Origin: Pseudarthrobacter albicanus
Lineage (GTDB): Bacteria; Actinomycetota; Actinomycetes; Actinomycetales; Micrococcaceae
Direction: 5' to 3'
Length of the DNA stretch: 50,618 nucleotides
Assembly (NCBI RefSeq): GCF_018224015.1
Contig: NZ_JAGPOT010000045.1
Location: forward strand, 1-50,618
The notes under the pieces were generated by a model. The model searched no databases, was not told the DNA's origin, and saw nothing but the letters and a program-made list of their open reading frames with translations. Both the position numbers and the translations under genes were made by a program. The stretch's first letter is position 1. Every line of letters begins with the position of its first letter. This document shows, one piece after another, positions 16,567 to 24,709 of this stretch.

Positions 16567-18243
16567 GTGACAGACAGTCAGAAATCCGACGAAACATTGG
16601 CAGCAGCAGTTGCCAACGAGACCGAAGCCGACGTGGCGGCAGTCGAAGGCGAGGCCGCAGGCAGTGCCGCGGGCAGTGCAGCAGGCAGTGCAGCAGGCAC
16701 ACTTGCCGCCGCGGCGCCCACGGCGGCACCCGACGTCGCACCTGAGGGCGCACCTGCGGCCCAGGGCGGCGCCAGGGCTACGGCGGAGGCTGTGACAGCA
16801 GCGGCCGGGTCTCCCGAGCCGGCTGAACCGGCCGCAGAAGCGGCCCCCGCTCCCACGCCGGCGCCCGCCCCTGTACCGGCTCCCACTCCCGCGAGCCGCC
16901 CCGCGCCGTCACCGGCAGCCTTCGCGGCCCGGCCCAAGGCCGGCCCGTCAGCGGCCGCCCCGGCCCCGGCAACGGTGTCCTCCGCGGCCTCGCTGGCCGA
17001 AGCTGCCCGCTGGGGTCGCGTCGAAGGCGACGGCCACGTGTTCCTGACCGTTGACGGCACGGAGCACTCCGTCGGCCAGTACCCGGGCGTCAGCAATGAC
17101 GAGGCCCTGGGCTACTTCGCCCGCAAGTACGACGACGTCGTCGCACAGATCGTCCTGCTCGAACAGCGCGTCAACTCCAAGGCGCCCACGACGGACATGC
17201 AGAAGACCGTCACGCACCTGCGCGAGCAGCTGGCCGAGCGGAACATAGTTGGCGATCTCCGCTCCGCTGAGGCCCGCCTCGATACGCTGGCCACGCAGGT
17301 CCGCGATCTTGAAAAAGCAGAAAAGGCCGAACACGACGCCGTCCGTGCCGCCGAACTTGCGGCCCGCGAGGCGATCGTGGCCGAGGCCGAGGAGATCGCC
17401 GGCCACGACCCGGCCCAGATCCAGTGGAAGACCTCCAGCGCCCGCATGAACGAGCTGTTCGAGAGCTGGAAGACCGCGCAGAAAAGCGGAGTCCGACTGG
17501 GCCGCAGCAACGAGGACACCCTCTGGAAGCGCTTCCGCGCCGCCCGCACGGTCTTCGACCGGCACCGCCGCGCGTATTTCTCGCAGCTGGACAGCAACAA
17601 CTCGACAGCAAAGGCTGCCAAGGAGAAGCTGATCGCGGAGGCGGAGGCCCTGTCCGCCTCGACCGACTGGGGCTTCGCCGCCGGCGAGTACCGCCGCCTG
17701 ATGGATGACTGGAAGGCCTCCCCCCGCGCCAGCCGCAAGGACGACGACGCCCTGTGGGCGCGTTTCCGGGCAGCCCAGGATGTCTTCTTCACCCACCGCC
17801 AGGCCGCCAACGACGAGATCGACCAGGAGTACGGTGCCAACCTGACGGTCAAGGAGGCCCTGCTGGTGGAAGCGAACGAACTGCTGCCCATCAAGGACCT
17901 CGCCGCCGCCAAGAAGGCCCTCCAGTCCATCCGCGACCGCTGGGAAGAAGCCGGGAAGGTTCCACGCGCCGACATGGGCCGGATCGAGGCCGGGCTGCGG
18001 AAGGTGGAGGACGCCGTCCGCCACGCCGAGGATGAAAACTGGAAGCGCTCGAACCCGGAGACGAAGGCCCGCACCAACAGCGCCCTGACGCAGCTGGAGT
18101 CGGCCATTGCCGGGCTCCAGGAGGACCTGGCCAAGGCCGAGAAGGCCGGCGACCAGCGCAAGATCAAGGCAGCCCAGGAAGCCCTTGAGGCACGCCAGGC
18201 CTGGCTGGAGCAGCTGGAGAAGTCGGCAAGCGAGCTCGCGTAG
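16567..18243 (+). CDS. DUF349 domain-containing protein
   Basis: 558 residues, GTG start. Residues 1 to about 140 are a low-complexity Ala/Pro/Gly tail with tandem GSAA units (DNA repeat at 16657-16704). The rest is charged and helical, with repeated DUF349 units recognisable by the W-x-x-F-R-A-A...F-x-x-H-R pattern: LWKRFRAARTVFDRHRRAYF and LWARFRAAQDVFFTHRQA. A C-terminal coiled coil (LESAIAGLQEDLAKAEKAG) follows. It is likely cytoplasmic; the molecular role of DUF349 proteins is not established. It follows the cyclophilin by 62 bp and ends at a strong terminator. Confidence 0.85.
   Translation: MTDSQKSDETLAAAVANETEADVAAVEGEAAGSAAGSAAGSAAGTLAAAAPTAAPDVAPEGAPAAQGGARATAEAVTAAAGSPEPAEPAAEAAPAPTPAPAPVPAPTPASRPAPSPAAFAARPKAGPSAAAPAPATVSSAASLAEAARWGRVEGDGHVFLTVDGTEHSVGQYPGVSNDEALGYFARKYDDVVAQIVLLEQRVNSKAPTTDMQKTVTHLREQLAERNIVGDLRSAEARLDTLATQVRDLEKAEKAEHDAVRAAELAAREAIVAEAEEIAGHDPAQIQWKTSSARMNELFESWKTAQKSGVRLGRSNEDTLWKRFRAARTVFDRHRRAYFSQLDSNNSTAKAAKEKLIAEAEALSASTDWGFAAGEYRRLMDDWKASPRASRKDDDALWARFRAAQDVFFTHRQAANDEIDQEYGANLTVKEALLVEANELLPIKDLAAAKKALQSIRDRWEEAGKVPRADMGRIEAGLRKVEDAVRHAEDENWKRSNPETKARTNSALTQLESAIAGLQEDLAKAEKAGDQRKIKAAQEALEARQAWLEQLEKSASELA
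16657..16704 (+). repeat. 12-bp tandem repeat encoding GSAA units
   Basis: Four consecutive 12-base units of the type gcaggcagtgcc, the last diverged, inside the low-complexity N-terminal tail of the DUF349 protein. They are in frame, so copy changes alter tail length only. Confidence 0.8.
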
Positions 18244-18270
18244 CGGGAAACAATCCGCAGGAACCAACAG

Positions 18271-18312
18271 CAGGCCCCGCCCCGGTTATCCACATGACCG
18301 GGGCGGGGCCTG
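18271..18312 (+). terminator. Very strong hairpin terminator after the DUF349 gene
   Basis: Perfect 16-bp arms: caggccccgccccggt (18271-18286) and its exact complement (18297-18312), with a 10-base loop, followed by ttccctt. It begins 27 bases after the DUF349 stop. The arm/loop junction spells ttatccaca (18286-18294), an exact match to the classical DnaA box, probably by chance. Confidence 0.88.
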
Positions 18313-18345
18313 TTCCCTTCTCCGGGGACGCGGCACGATGGCGGA

Positions 18346-19080
18346 ATGGTCCTCCTGTCCGGCACACCTGCTCCCCGCACCCCTCCTCCGCGTGAATCTG
18401 TCCGGCCCGGGCCTGTTACGCTCACGCCGGTTCCGTCGCCGCCTGACCCGTCCCCGCACGAGCTCTACTCCCCCGGCGCGCTCTTCTCCTGGCCGGAGCT
18501 GCAGGCCATGGCGTCCGACGGCGTGCTGACGCAGCTGTATCAGCGCGGGTACCTGCCGCCCGGAACGCGCCCGACGCCGCAGCTCCGGGCCCGCGCCGCA
18601 GCCTGCGCCATTCCCGTGACCATCCGGCAGCGCATCGTGGCCGGAAGGATGACGGCTGCCTGGATCTACGGCTGCGCCCATGAGCCGGACCGCCTGGCCC
18701 TGCTGGTGGATGCCAACCGGAGGATTTCCAGCCTCAGGTCAACCCGCGGGTGCACCTTCCACGAGGTGCGGCTGGGGCCCTTCGACGTCGTGAGCCTGGG
18801 CGGACTGATGGTATCCAGCCCGCTGCGGACGGCGCTGGACATCGCCCTGCATGTGGAAGCCGAGCGTGCCCTGCCGGTGCTCGGTGCCATGCTCGCGAGG
18901 CCTGAGCTGGACGTGCGGGTGCGCCTGCTGCAGCTGGCCGTGGAGGCGAGCCCGCGGGTGCCGCACAAGAAAGCCGCGCTCGAGAAACTCGCCGCGCTGT
19001 TTCCGGGGGTCGAGGGCCATTCCGCGGAAAGTAGCGCTGAGGATCAATCGATCGCAACGATTGCCAGCGTCGATCGTTGA
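18346..19080 (+). CDS. Solitary AbiEi-like (type IV antitoxin family) protein
   Basis: 244 residues. The pattern ELQAMASDGVLTQLYQRGYL (winged helix-like), then AAWIYGCAHEPDRLALLVD, DVVSLGGLMVSSPLRTALDIAL and a charged helical tail is the one seen in many stand-alone actinobacterial AbiEi-type proteins. No AbiEii nucleotidyltransferase toxin lies beside it, so a working toxin-antitoxin pair is not shown; many members are orphan regulators. The first 40 residues are Pro-rich and the true start may be further in. The last 20 or so codons (AESSAEDQSIATIASVDR) are lower in GC and may come from the adjoining transposon remnant. Confidence 0.55.
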   Translation: MVLLSGTPAPRTPPPRESVRPGPVTLTPVPSPPDPSPHELYSPGALFSWPELQAMASDGVLTQLYQRGYLPPGTRPTPQLRARAAACAIPVTIRQRIVAGRMTAAWIYGCAHEPDRLALLVDANRRISSLRSTRGCTFHEVRLGPFDVVSLGGLMVSSPLRTALDIALHVEAERALPVLGAMLARPELDVRVRLLQLAVEASPRVPHKKAALEKLAALFPGVEGHSAESSAEDQSIATIASVDR

Positions 19081-19086
19081 GAGAGC

Positions 19087-19430
19087 ATGGCTGGTGAGCA
19101 TTTAACGGCTCCCGAAGAGGCGGCGTACGGGCGGTATGCGCATGAAGCTCCGGACCGGCCGGTCCTGGCGCGGTTTTTCTTCCTCGATGATTTGGATCGC
19201 GAGCTGGTGGCGAACCGGAGGGGCGACCACAACCGGCTCGGGTTCGGACTCCAGCTTGTGACTGTTCGTCATCTGGGTGTTTTCCTGGATGATCCCGTGG
19301 ATGTTCCAACCGCTGTGGTTTTTTGCGGTGCAGGTAGGTGTGGCGGATCCGTCGTGTGTGAAGCGGTACGTGGAACGGAAGCAGACTCGGTTCGAGCACC
19401 AGTGGGCGATCGCCGACGGCATCGGCGAGC
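19087..19430 (+). pseudogene. Tn3-family transposase N-terminal remnant (DUF4158), frameshifted and truncated
   Basis: The first frame reads LTAPEEAAYGRYAHEAPDR, then DHNRLGFGLQLVTVRHLG, the N-terminal domain of Tn3-family transposases. The match then continues in another frame as GVADPSCVKRYVERKQTRFE. The shift falls at a run of six T bases near 19318-19323. Homology stops at about 19420-19430, leaving some 110 of the roughly 1000 codons. No resolvase and no catalytic DDE part are present, so the element is dead. Only the start codon end survives; the sequence runs straight into the ruined membrane-protein gene on the other strand. Confidence 0.8.
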
Positions 19431-19895
19431 CAGCCAGACGACGAGCGCCAGTACAGCGACGGCGCCGAGCGCGACAGGACCAAAACGGCGCACCAGTATC
19501 GGCCACACGGTCGAGCCAAGGTCCAATTCGGCCGACGGCGCGGACTGGGGTTTGAACGGAGGAATGACACCACCGGCGGGAACATGAGCTGGACCGGAGT
19601 CGCGCCCAGGGCCGCACGCACAGCCGCGTCGCCCACCGAAGCCACTGCGTCCGGCAGGGCCACGGTGGCGGGGAGTGGCCATCATGGTCAGGCTCAGCGT
19701 GAGCACGGCGGGCGGCACCACCAGTCCGATGGCGGTGTAGCAGGACGCGGCAGTCCGGCCGTTTGCAGTGGTCAGGCCGGTGGCTGCCAGGATGACGAGG
19801 CTGGCATCGAGCCCCATCCAGCCGACGCCGCCGGCGATGTGCAGGACCAGTACGGTCTTGCGCCAGATCGGGGTCAGCCGGGGAATCCTAGTCAT
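19430..19895 (-). pseudogene. Degenerate DUF2269-like small membrane protein gene
   Basis: From ATG 19895 the product starts well (MTRIPRLTPIW, then VLVLHIAGGVGWMGLDASLVILAATG and PPAVLTLSLTMMATP), two hydrophobic segments typical of small actinobacterial integral membrane proteins. It then loses its frame: recognisable continuation (ALPDAVASVGDAAVRAALG, PVQLMFPPVVS) appears in a different frame, and a middle segment seems deleted. The 3' end merges with the Tn3 remnant. The start overlaps the MarR stop by 8 bp, so the gene was once co-transcribed with the regulator. It may still make a short useless peptide. Confidence 0.65.
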
Positions 19896-20355
19896 TTCGC
19901 GCCGGTACCTTTGTGCCTTCGGCAGAGCTGCCCACGTTATGCTGCAGGACTGCCAGCAGCCGCCGCAGGGTGGCAATGTCGCCCTCATCCAGTCCGTCGC
20001 GCAGCCGCTTGTCGAAAGCAGTAACGGTACCGAGGAGCTGCAAGAACATGGCGTGCCCGGCCTCGGTCAGCTCCACGATGTGCACCCGGCGGTTGTGCGG
20101 GTCCCGGCGCCGGCTCAGCAGCCCCGAAGATTCCATCGCGTTGAGGTGATGCGTCAGGGTGGCACCCTGGATGCCTACTTTTTGGGCAATTTCGCGCTGG
20201 TTGGCCGTGGCGTGCTGTTTGAGCGCCATCAGCACCAGCCAGACCGGTCGGGATCCCCCCGCGGACTGCAGTGCGGCATCGAAGGCCCTGCTCGCATCCC
20301 GGGCGGCGGCGGCGAGGGTGATGCCCAGCGTCTCCTGCGTCGGTTTCATAGTCAC
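19888..20355 (-). CDS. MarR-family transcriptional regulator
   Basis: 155-residue winged-helix regulator. The recognition region is NQREIAQKVGIQGATLTHHLNAMESSGL, with the wing RRRDPHNRRVHIVELTEAG, the MarR signature. The start is GTG 20355 or ATG 20349. It overlaps the ruined membrane-protein gene downstream and is divergent from the SnoaL-like gene across an AT-rich operator-like region. MarR proteins commonly repress themselves and the divergent neighbour, so the SnoaL-like gene is the likely target. The effector is unknown. Confidence 0.9.
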   Translation of the reverse strand: MTMKPTQETLGITLAAAARDASRAFDAALQSAGGSRPVWLVLMALKQHATANQREIAQKVGIQGATLTHHLNAMESSGLLSRRRDPHNRRVHIVELTEAGHAMFLQLLGTVTAFDKRLRDGLDEGDIATLRRLLAVLQHNVGSSAEGTKVPARND

Positions 20356-20507
20356 AGAATAGCAGAACGTTAGTCTTCTAATCGATTGACATCTAACGAT
20401 TCGAATTCTAACCTTAACGTATTGGCGCCGATTGAACGCATTGTTGCGGGAAGAACGGAGCCGGCCGGAGGCTCTGGCTTCCGGCCGGACAAGAATGGAA
20501 GGACTTG
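20356..20507. promoter_or_regulatory. Divergent MarR/SnoaL control region with a sigma-70 promoter
   Basis: A near-consensus plus-strand promoter is visible: ttgaca (20386-20391), a 17-bp spacer, then taacct (20409-20414). Around it are repeated TTAGA-type elements on the minus strand (aatcgttaga and aatcgattaga) and the inverted pair cgttag (20368-20373) / ctaacg (20393-20398). These overlap the promoter, as expected for a MarR operator. The segment is clearly AT-richer than its surroundings. Confidence 0.65.
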
Positions 20508-20915
20508 ATGATGGACACGACTCAAAAGCAGCTGGACAGCCTCGTGGCAGCCATATCGCGGGCCGAAGCCGGCGGAGACGTTGAGCAACTCGACACGATG
20601 CTGGCCCCGGATTTCGCCGGCGTGGGACCGGCGGGTTTTGTGCTGCGGCGGGACCAGTGGATGGAACGCTTTGCCAATGGCCTGGTCAACGAGAGCTTCG
20701 AGTTGGCCGAGCTGGACTGGCGTATCCACGATGGGGTCGCTGTGGGGATCGGCATCCAGCGCCAGCGGACTACGTACCAGGGCCACCGCAACGACGGGAA
20801 TTTCAGGGTGTCGCTGATTGCCGTCCCGTCCGCGCCTTCCGGGCAGCCAGATGGCGGCTGGCTCCTGTTGGGAGTGCACCTGAGCCCGATCATGGCGCGG
20901 CCACCCCAGGCGTAG
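20508..20915 (+). CDS. SnoaL/NTF2-like (DUF4440-type) protein
   Basis: 135 residues with the cone-shaped NTF2-like pattern: a long N-terminal helix (LDSLVAAISRAEAGGDVEQLDTMLAPDF), RRDQWMERFANG, then strands ending in DGGWLLLGVHLSPI. Such proteins act as small-molecule isomerases, hydratases or binding modules; no active-site assignment is possible here. Two ATG codons are adjacent (20508 and 20511); aagga at 20499-20503 favours the second slightly. Divergence from the MarR gene suggests it is induced by that regulator's ligand. Confidence 0.8.
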   Translation: MMDTTQKQLDSLVAAISRAEAGGDVEQLDTMLAPDFAGVGPAGFVLRRDQWMERFANGLVNESFELAELDWRIHDGVAVGIGIQRQRTTYQGHRNDGNFRVSLIAVPSAPSGQPDGGWLLLGVHLSPIMARPPQA

Positions 20916-21154
20916 GGCATCGGGCTGAGGACCCCACCGCCGCCCTGCCCCGCCCGGGCAGCGTCCTGGACGGAACGGCCGGGTGCCGCCTCCTGTTCAG
21001 GTGTCACTTGGGGGCGCATCTTTTTGGGAAAGTACTGACGTGGCAGTCCGTTGACGTTCCCGTTGTGCGATTGTCAATCCGGCTGGAGTCCACTTGGGCT
21101 GAAAATCGCAGGGCGGATTCCTGCCAAAGTGGGGCCACTTAGACTTGCCATTAT
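20916..21154. other. Non-coding or decayed stretch
   Basis: No supported gene. Base composition dips around 21010-21140. The palindrome aagtggggccactt (about 21127-21140) could be an insertion scar, since it sits at the point where the neighbouring flavoprotein fragment breaks off. Confidence 0.4.
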
Positions 21155-21331
21155 CTGGCCGGCGCGTTTGAGGGCCAACGCGGCGGTCAGCCCGGCGATG
21201 CCGGGGCCGGTGACCGCCGCGTCGACCTCGATACCCCCGCGCAGGACGGGGTAGCCGGTGATTCCGGCGGCGGGGACCCAGAGTGAGACGGGGTCACCTT
21301 CGGGCCGTTCACTGTTCGACCCGGCATTCAT
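21155..21331 (-). pseudogene. Truncated start of an FAD-dependent oxidoreductase gene
   Basis: Begins at ATG 21331 behind a good ribosome site (ggaga). It reads through VSLWVPAAGITGYPVLRGG into IEVDAAVTGPGIAGLTAALAL, the FAD-binding beginning of a DadA-type (sometimes Rieske-fused) oxidoreductase. After KRAGQ at about 21155 the similarity ends and a short unrelated tail runs to a stop at 21074. About 60 of an expected 400 to 500 residues remain, so no function is likely. Confidence 0.65.
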
Positions 21332-21380
21332 TGCGTCATCTCCGGATCACCCGGTAATACCCGGCCGTGTGCGGGCTGCC

Positions 21381-21671
21381 TCAGGAGCCGCCGATGCCCA
21401 GGTTGGTCAGCAACACCAGTACAACGGTGGTGACGGCGAACAGGCCATGTCCGTACACGACGGCGACCGGGAACCGGACCTCCGGGGTGCCTTCTTTCCG
21501 GCTGTGCCTCCAGCGCAGGAACATCACATCACCGAGGATCACGACGAGGACCAGAAGCCCGAAAGCGATCCAGCCCAGGATGCCATTGTTGATGATGACG
21601 TATGTGATCCACAGCACCAAGCCGGCCGCGTCGCTTCGGGCGGGGCGCAGACCGCCCTTGCTCAGCCACAC
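21381..21671 (-). CDS. Small integral membrane protein, possibly N-terminally truncated
   Basis: 96 residues, GTG start. Three hydrophobic stretches: AAGLVLWITYVIINNGI, LGWIAFGLLVLVVILGDVMF and the C-terminal VVYGHGLFAVTTVVLVLLTNLG. The pattern, including HGLFAVTT near the end, is typical of a small actinobacterial membrane family that usually has one more N-terminal helix, so the 5' end may be lost; an in-frame TGA lies just before the GTG. It is in a region rich in gene remnants. Function unknown. Confidence 0.5.
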   Translation of the reverse strand: MWLSKGGLRPARSDAAGLVLWITYVIINNGILGWIAFGLLVLVVILGDVMFLRWRHSRKEGTPEVRFPVAVVYGHGLFAVTTVVLVLLTNLGIGGS

Positions 21672-22166
21672 TCAAGGCCCCTGACGGAACCGTGGTGGCC
21701 GTGTCCCGATCCTTTCCGACAAGCCGGCTGCGGTGTCCGGCATCAGTGCCGTGCGCGAGTATGCCGGAATGGGCCTGAACACCGACCCGTGCCCGGAGGT
21801 CCCCGCCCACGGATCCGCCGCGCCTCCGGCTCCCGGTACCCTGCACGGCCAGCGGTCCTCGGCTGACCGTCCCCCGGGGCGCCGCGGCGTGCCACGGCCA
21901 CGGGATCTCACCGGCCGGCAGCTCCAGGCCGGGTGCCTGTCGGGTTGCCTGAGGCGCAGACCCAAGGTGAGGCGCTCCCCCGCCGGACTCCGGCGGTGGT
22001 ATCGGGGCATCCGTAATTCCGGGGCTTCGGCTTTCGGGCCGGCTCCGGGGCCGGCGTTTCCTGTCGGCGAGGCGGCTCGGCCCGGTAGGGGCGTTCCTCG
22101 TGGACTAGCCTGATGTACGCGGTGCAGCTGGCGTGCAGCCAGCGTCGTACAGCTAGCGCGGTGCAG
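21672..22166. other. Intergenic region downstream of rel
   Basis: About 495 bp without a supported gene. Near rel it contains repeated gcagct(g/a)gcg-like units (22123-22168) with a small hairpin gctggc-gtgca-gccagc (22127-22143), plausible as part of the rel transcript end. Further left is gccggctccggggccggc (about 22038-22055), another potential hairpin. Confidence 0.4.
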
Positions 22167-24560
22167 CTAATTCCGCCGCCGGTTCCCGGTGGTGCGGTAG
22201 ACATCGAAGACTCCGTCAATTCGGCGGACGGCGCTGAGCACGTGGTTCAGGTACCTCGGATCACCCATCTCGAACGCGAACCTGGAAATCGCCACCCGGT
22301 CTGTGGAGGTATGCACGCTGGCGGCAAGGATATTCACGTGGTTCTCCGAAAGCACCCTCGTGACGTCGGACAGCAGGGACTTGCGGTCCAGCGCTTCGAC
22401 CTGGATCTCCACCAGGAACACGCTCGACTGGGTGGGGGCCCAGTCAACTTCCACGATCCGGTCGGGCTGCTCCCGCAGGCCCGCAACATTCGTGCAGTCG
22501 GTCCGGTGCACGGAGACCCCGGAACCGCGGGTGACGAAGCCGAGGATGGGATCGGGCGGCACCGGGGTGCAGCACCGGGCCAGCTTCACCCAGACATCGT
22601 CAACCCCCCGGACCACCACACCCGAATCCGAATACTTGGTCTTGCTGACCTGGGTGGGAATGGAGACCTCGGAAAGGTCATCCTCGGGCGCCTCATTCCC
22701 GCGGAGGCTCTCCACGAGGCGTTCCATGACGGACTGGGCGGAGGTGTGGCCGTCGCCCACCCCCGCGTAGAGCCCGGAGATGTCCACATACTTGAAGTCC
22801 TCTGCGATCGCGGCGAGGGCGTCGTGGGTCATGAGCCGCTGCAGGGGAAGGTTCTGCTTGCGCATGGCCTTGGTAAGCAGTTCCTTGCCCCGGTCAATCG
22901 ACTCCTCGCGGCGCTCCTTGCTGAACCATTGCCTGATCTTGTTCCGGGCCCGGGCGCTCTTGACGAAGTGCTGCCAGTCCTGGCTGGGGCCGGCGCCTTC
23001 GGCCTTGGAGGTGAAGATCTCCACCCAGTCGCCATGGTTCAGTTCACTGTTGAGCGGGACGAGCTTGCCGTTGACCCTCGCCCCGATGGTCCGGTGACCC
23101 ACCTCGGTGTGGACGGCGTAGGCGAAGTCCACGGGAGTGGAACCGGCCGGGAGGGCCATGACCTCACCCTTGGGGGTGAAGACGAACACCTCCCGGGCAT
23201 TGATCTCGAAGCGCAGGGAGTCGAGGAATTCGCCCGGATCGGAGGTCTCCTGCTGCCAGTCGACGAGGGAGCGCAGCCAACCCATGTCGCCGTCGCGCGG
23301 GCTCCCCGGCCCGGCCGCCGTGCGGTTCGGCTGATCCTTGTACTTCCAGTGCGCGGCAACACCGTATTCGGCGCGCCGGTGCATCTCATGGGTGCGGATC
23401 TGGATCTCCACCGGCTTGCCGCCCGGACCGATCACCGTGGTGTGCAGCGACTGGTACATGTTGAACTTCGGCATCGCAATGTAGTCCTTGAACCGGCCCG
23501 GAAGCGGGTTCCAGCGCGAATGCATGGCACCCAGCGCCGCGTAACAGTCCCGGACGGAATCGACGAGCACGCGCACGCCCATCAGGTCGTTGATGTCGTC
23601 GAAGTCTTTGTCGCGGACGATCATCTTCTGGTAGATCGAGTAGTAATGTTTCGGCCGCCCGGTGATGGTGGCCTTGATTTTGGCGTCCCGCAGGTCTCCG
23701 GTGATCTGGTTGCGGATGACGGCGAGATTCTTCTCCCGCTCCGGGGTCCGGTCGCCCACCATGCGTACGATTTCCTCGTACACCTTGGGGTACAGCGCCG
23801 CGAAGGAGAGGTCTTCCAGTTCCCACTTGATGGTGTTCATGCCGAGCCGGTGGGCCAGCGGCGCGAAAATCTCCAGGGTTTCCCGGGCCTTGCGTGCCGA
23901 GGACTCGGCCGAGACGAAGCGCCACGTGCGGGCGTTGTGCAGCCGGTCCGCGAGCTTGATCATCAGCACGCGGATGTCCTTGGCCATCGCCACGACCATC
24001 TTGCGCACGGTTTCGGACTGCGCGGCCTCGCCGAAGCTGACCTTGTCCAGCTTCGTGACACCGTCGACCAGCATCGCCACTTCCGGACCGAACTCCGCCT
24101 TGAGATCGGCCAGGGTGTAGGAGGTGTCCTCGACGGTGTCGTGCAGGAGCGCCGCGGCCAGCGTGGTGCCGCTCAGACCCAGTTCGGCGAGGATCGTTGC
24201 CACCGCCACCGGGTGCGTGATGTAGGGGTCGCCGCTCTTGCGTTTCTGCCCGCGGTGGCAACGCTCCGCCACCACAAAAGCACGCTGGATGAGGTCGAAG
24301 TCCTCCTTGGGATTGTTGGCACGGACGGTGCGCAGCAATGGCTCAAGGATCGGCGAGTACGCCGGGGCTCCCCGGCCCGTCAGCCGGGCCAGCCTGGACC
24401 GCGTGCGTTCGCGGCGGCCGGGGAAAGTGGCGCGGGTCCCGGCGTTGTCGACCGGCACGGGGACATCGGGACGTCCGGAAGCCACCACGCCGGTCTGCGA
24501 ACCCTGGCCGTGACTCTTATCCACCGGCGCCGCTGGCACCGGCGTCGAACGTTCATCCAA
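22167..24560 (-). CDS. rel: Bifunctional (p)ppGpp synthetase/hydrolase
   Basis: Stringent-response enzyme that makes and degrades (p)ppGpp. Domains in order: HD hydrolase ([29 protein letters not shown]), synthetase ([51 protein letters not shown]), TGS ([22 protein letters not shown]), then a C-terminal ACT domain ([17 protein letters not shown]). About 797 residues, normal for a single actinobacterial Rel. I favour TTG at 24560 because gagggg lies 8 nt upstream; the longer GTG at 24569 has no spacing to a ribosome site. It is followed by hairpins and preceded by the secF terminator, so it is its own transcription unit. Confidence 0.96.
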   Translation of the reverse strand: MDERSTPVPAAPVDKSHGQGSQTGVVASGRPDVPVPVDNAGTRATFPGRRERTRSRLARLTGRGAPAYSPILEPLLRTVRANNPKEDFDLIQRAFVVAERCHRGQKRKSGDPYITHPVAVATILAELGLSGTTLAAALLHDTVEDTSYTLADLKAEFGPEVAMLVDGVTKLDKVSFGEAAQSETVRKMVVAMAKDIRVLMIKLADRLHNARTWRFVSAESSARKARETLEIFAPLAHRLGMNTIKWELEDLSFAALYPKVYEEIVRMVGDRTPEREKNLAVIRNQITGDLRDAKIKATITGRPKHYYSIYQKMIVRDKDFDDINDLMGVRVLVDSVRDCYAALGAMHSRWNPLPGRFKDYIAMPKFNMYQSLHTTVIGPGGKPVEIQIRTHEMHRRAEYGVAAHWKYKDQPNRTAAGPGSPRDGDMGWLRSLVDWQQETSDPGEFLDSLRFEINAREVFVFTPKGEVMALPAGSTPVDFAYAVHTEVGHRTIGARVNGKLVPLNSELNHGDWVEIFTSKAEGAGPSQDWQHFVKSARARNKIRQWFSKERREESIDRGKELLTKAMRKQNLPLQRLMTHDALAAIAEDFKYVDISGLYAGVGDGHTSAQSVMERLVESLRGNEAPEDDLSEVSIPTQVSKTKYSDSGVVVRGVDDVWVKLARCCTPVPPDPILGFVTRGSGVSVHRTDCTNVAGLREQPDRIVEVDWAPTQSSVFLVEIQVEALDRKSLLSDVTRVLSENHVNILAASVHTSTDRVAISRFAFEMGDPRYLNHVLSAVRRIDGVFDVYRTTGNRRRN

Positions 24561-24625
24561 AAGGAGCACCCCTCACAACCCGATAATCATTCCAGTGTAT
24601 TCCCGCAGGAGGATACTCCGATAAC

Positions 24626-24679
24626 CCGCCGGGATACGGCGGCGGGCCGGAGACCGTCACGGATGACGTTCTCCGGCCC
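24626..24679 (-). terminator. Tandem hairpins ending the sec operon
   Basis: Large stem gggccggaga (24644-24653) with tctccggccc (24670-24679), extended inside by cgtca/tgacg around a four-base loop. A second small stem ccgccg/cggcgg (24626-24642) follows in the direction of minus-strand transcription. It begins about 30 bases after the secF stop and precedes the rel start. Confidence 0.82.
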
Positions 24680-24709
24680 GTCGGATCAAGACACGCCGGG
24701 CCAGGCCTG

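Noticed and set aside
18271..18312. Replication origin because of the DnaA box
   Set aside because: A single box in a terminator loop, with no dnaA or dnaN nearby and no cluster of boxes.
18346..19080. Complete AbiE toxin-antitoxin system
   Set aside because: No AbiEii-type nucleotidyltransferase gene lies on either side; neighbours are DUF349 and a transposase remnant.
21733..22113. 126-codon plus-strand open frame upstream of rel's 3' end
   Set aside because: Arg/Pro/Gly-rich composition with no domain, no good ribosome site and internal hairpins; looks non-coding.
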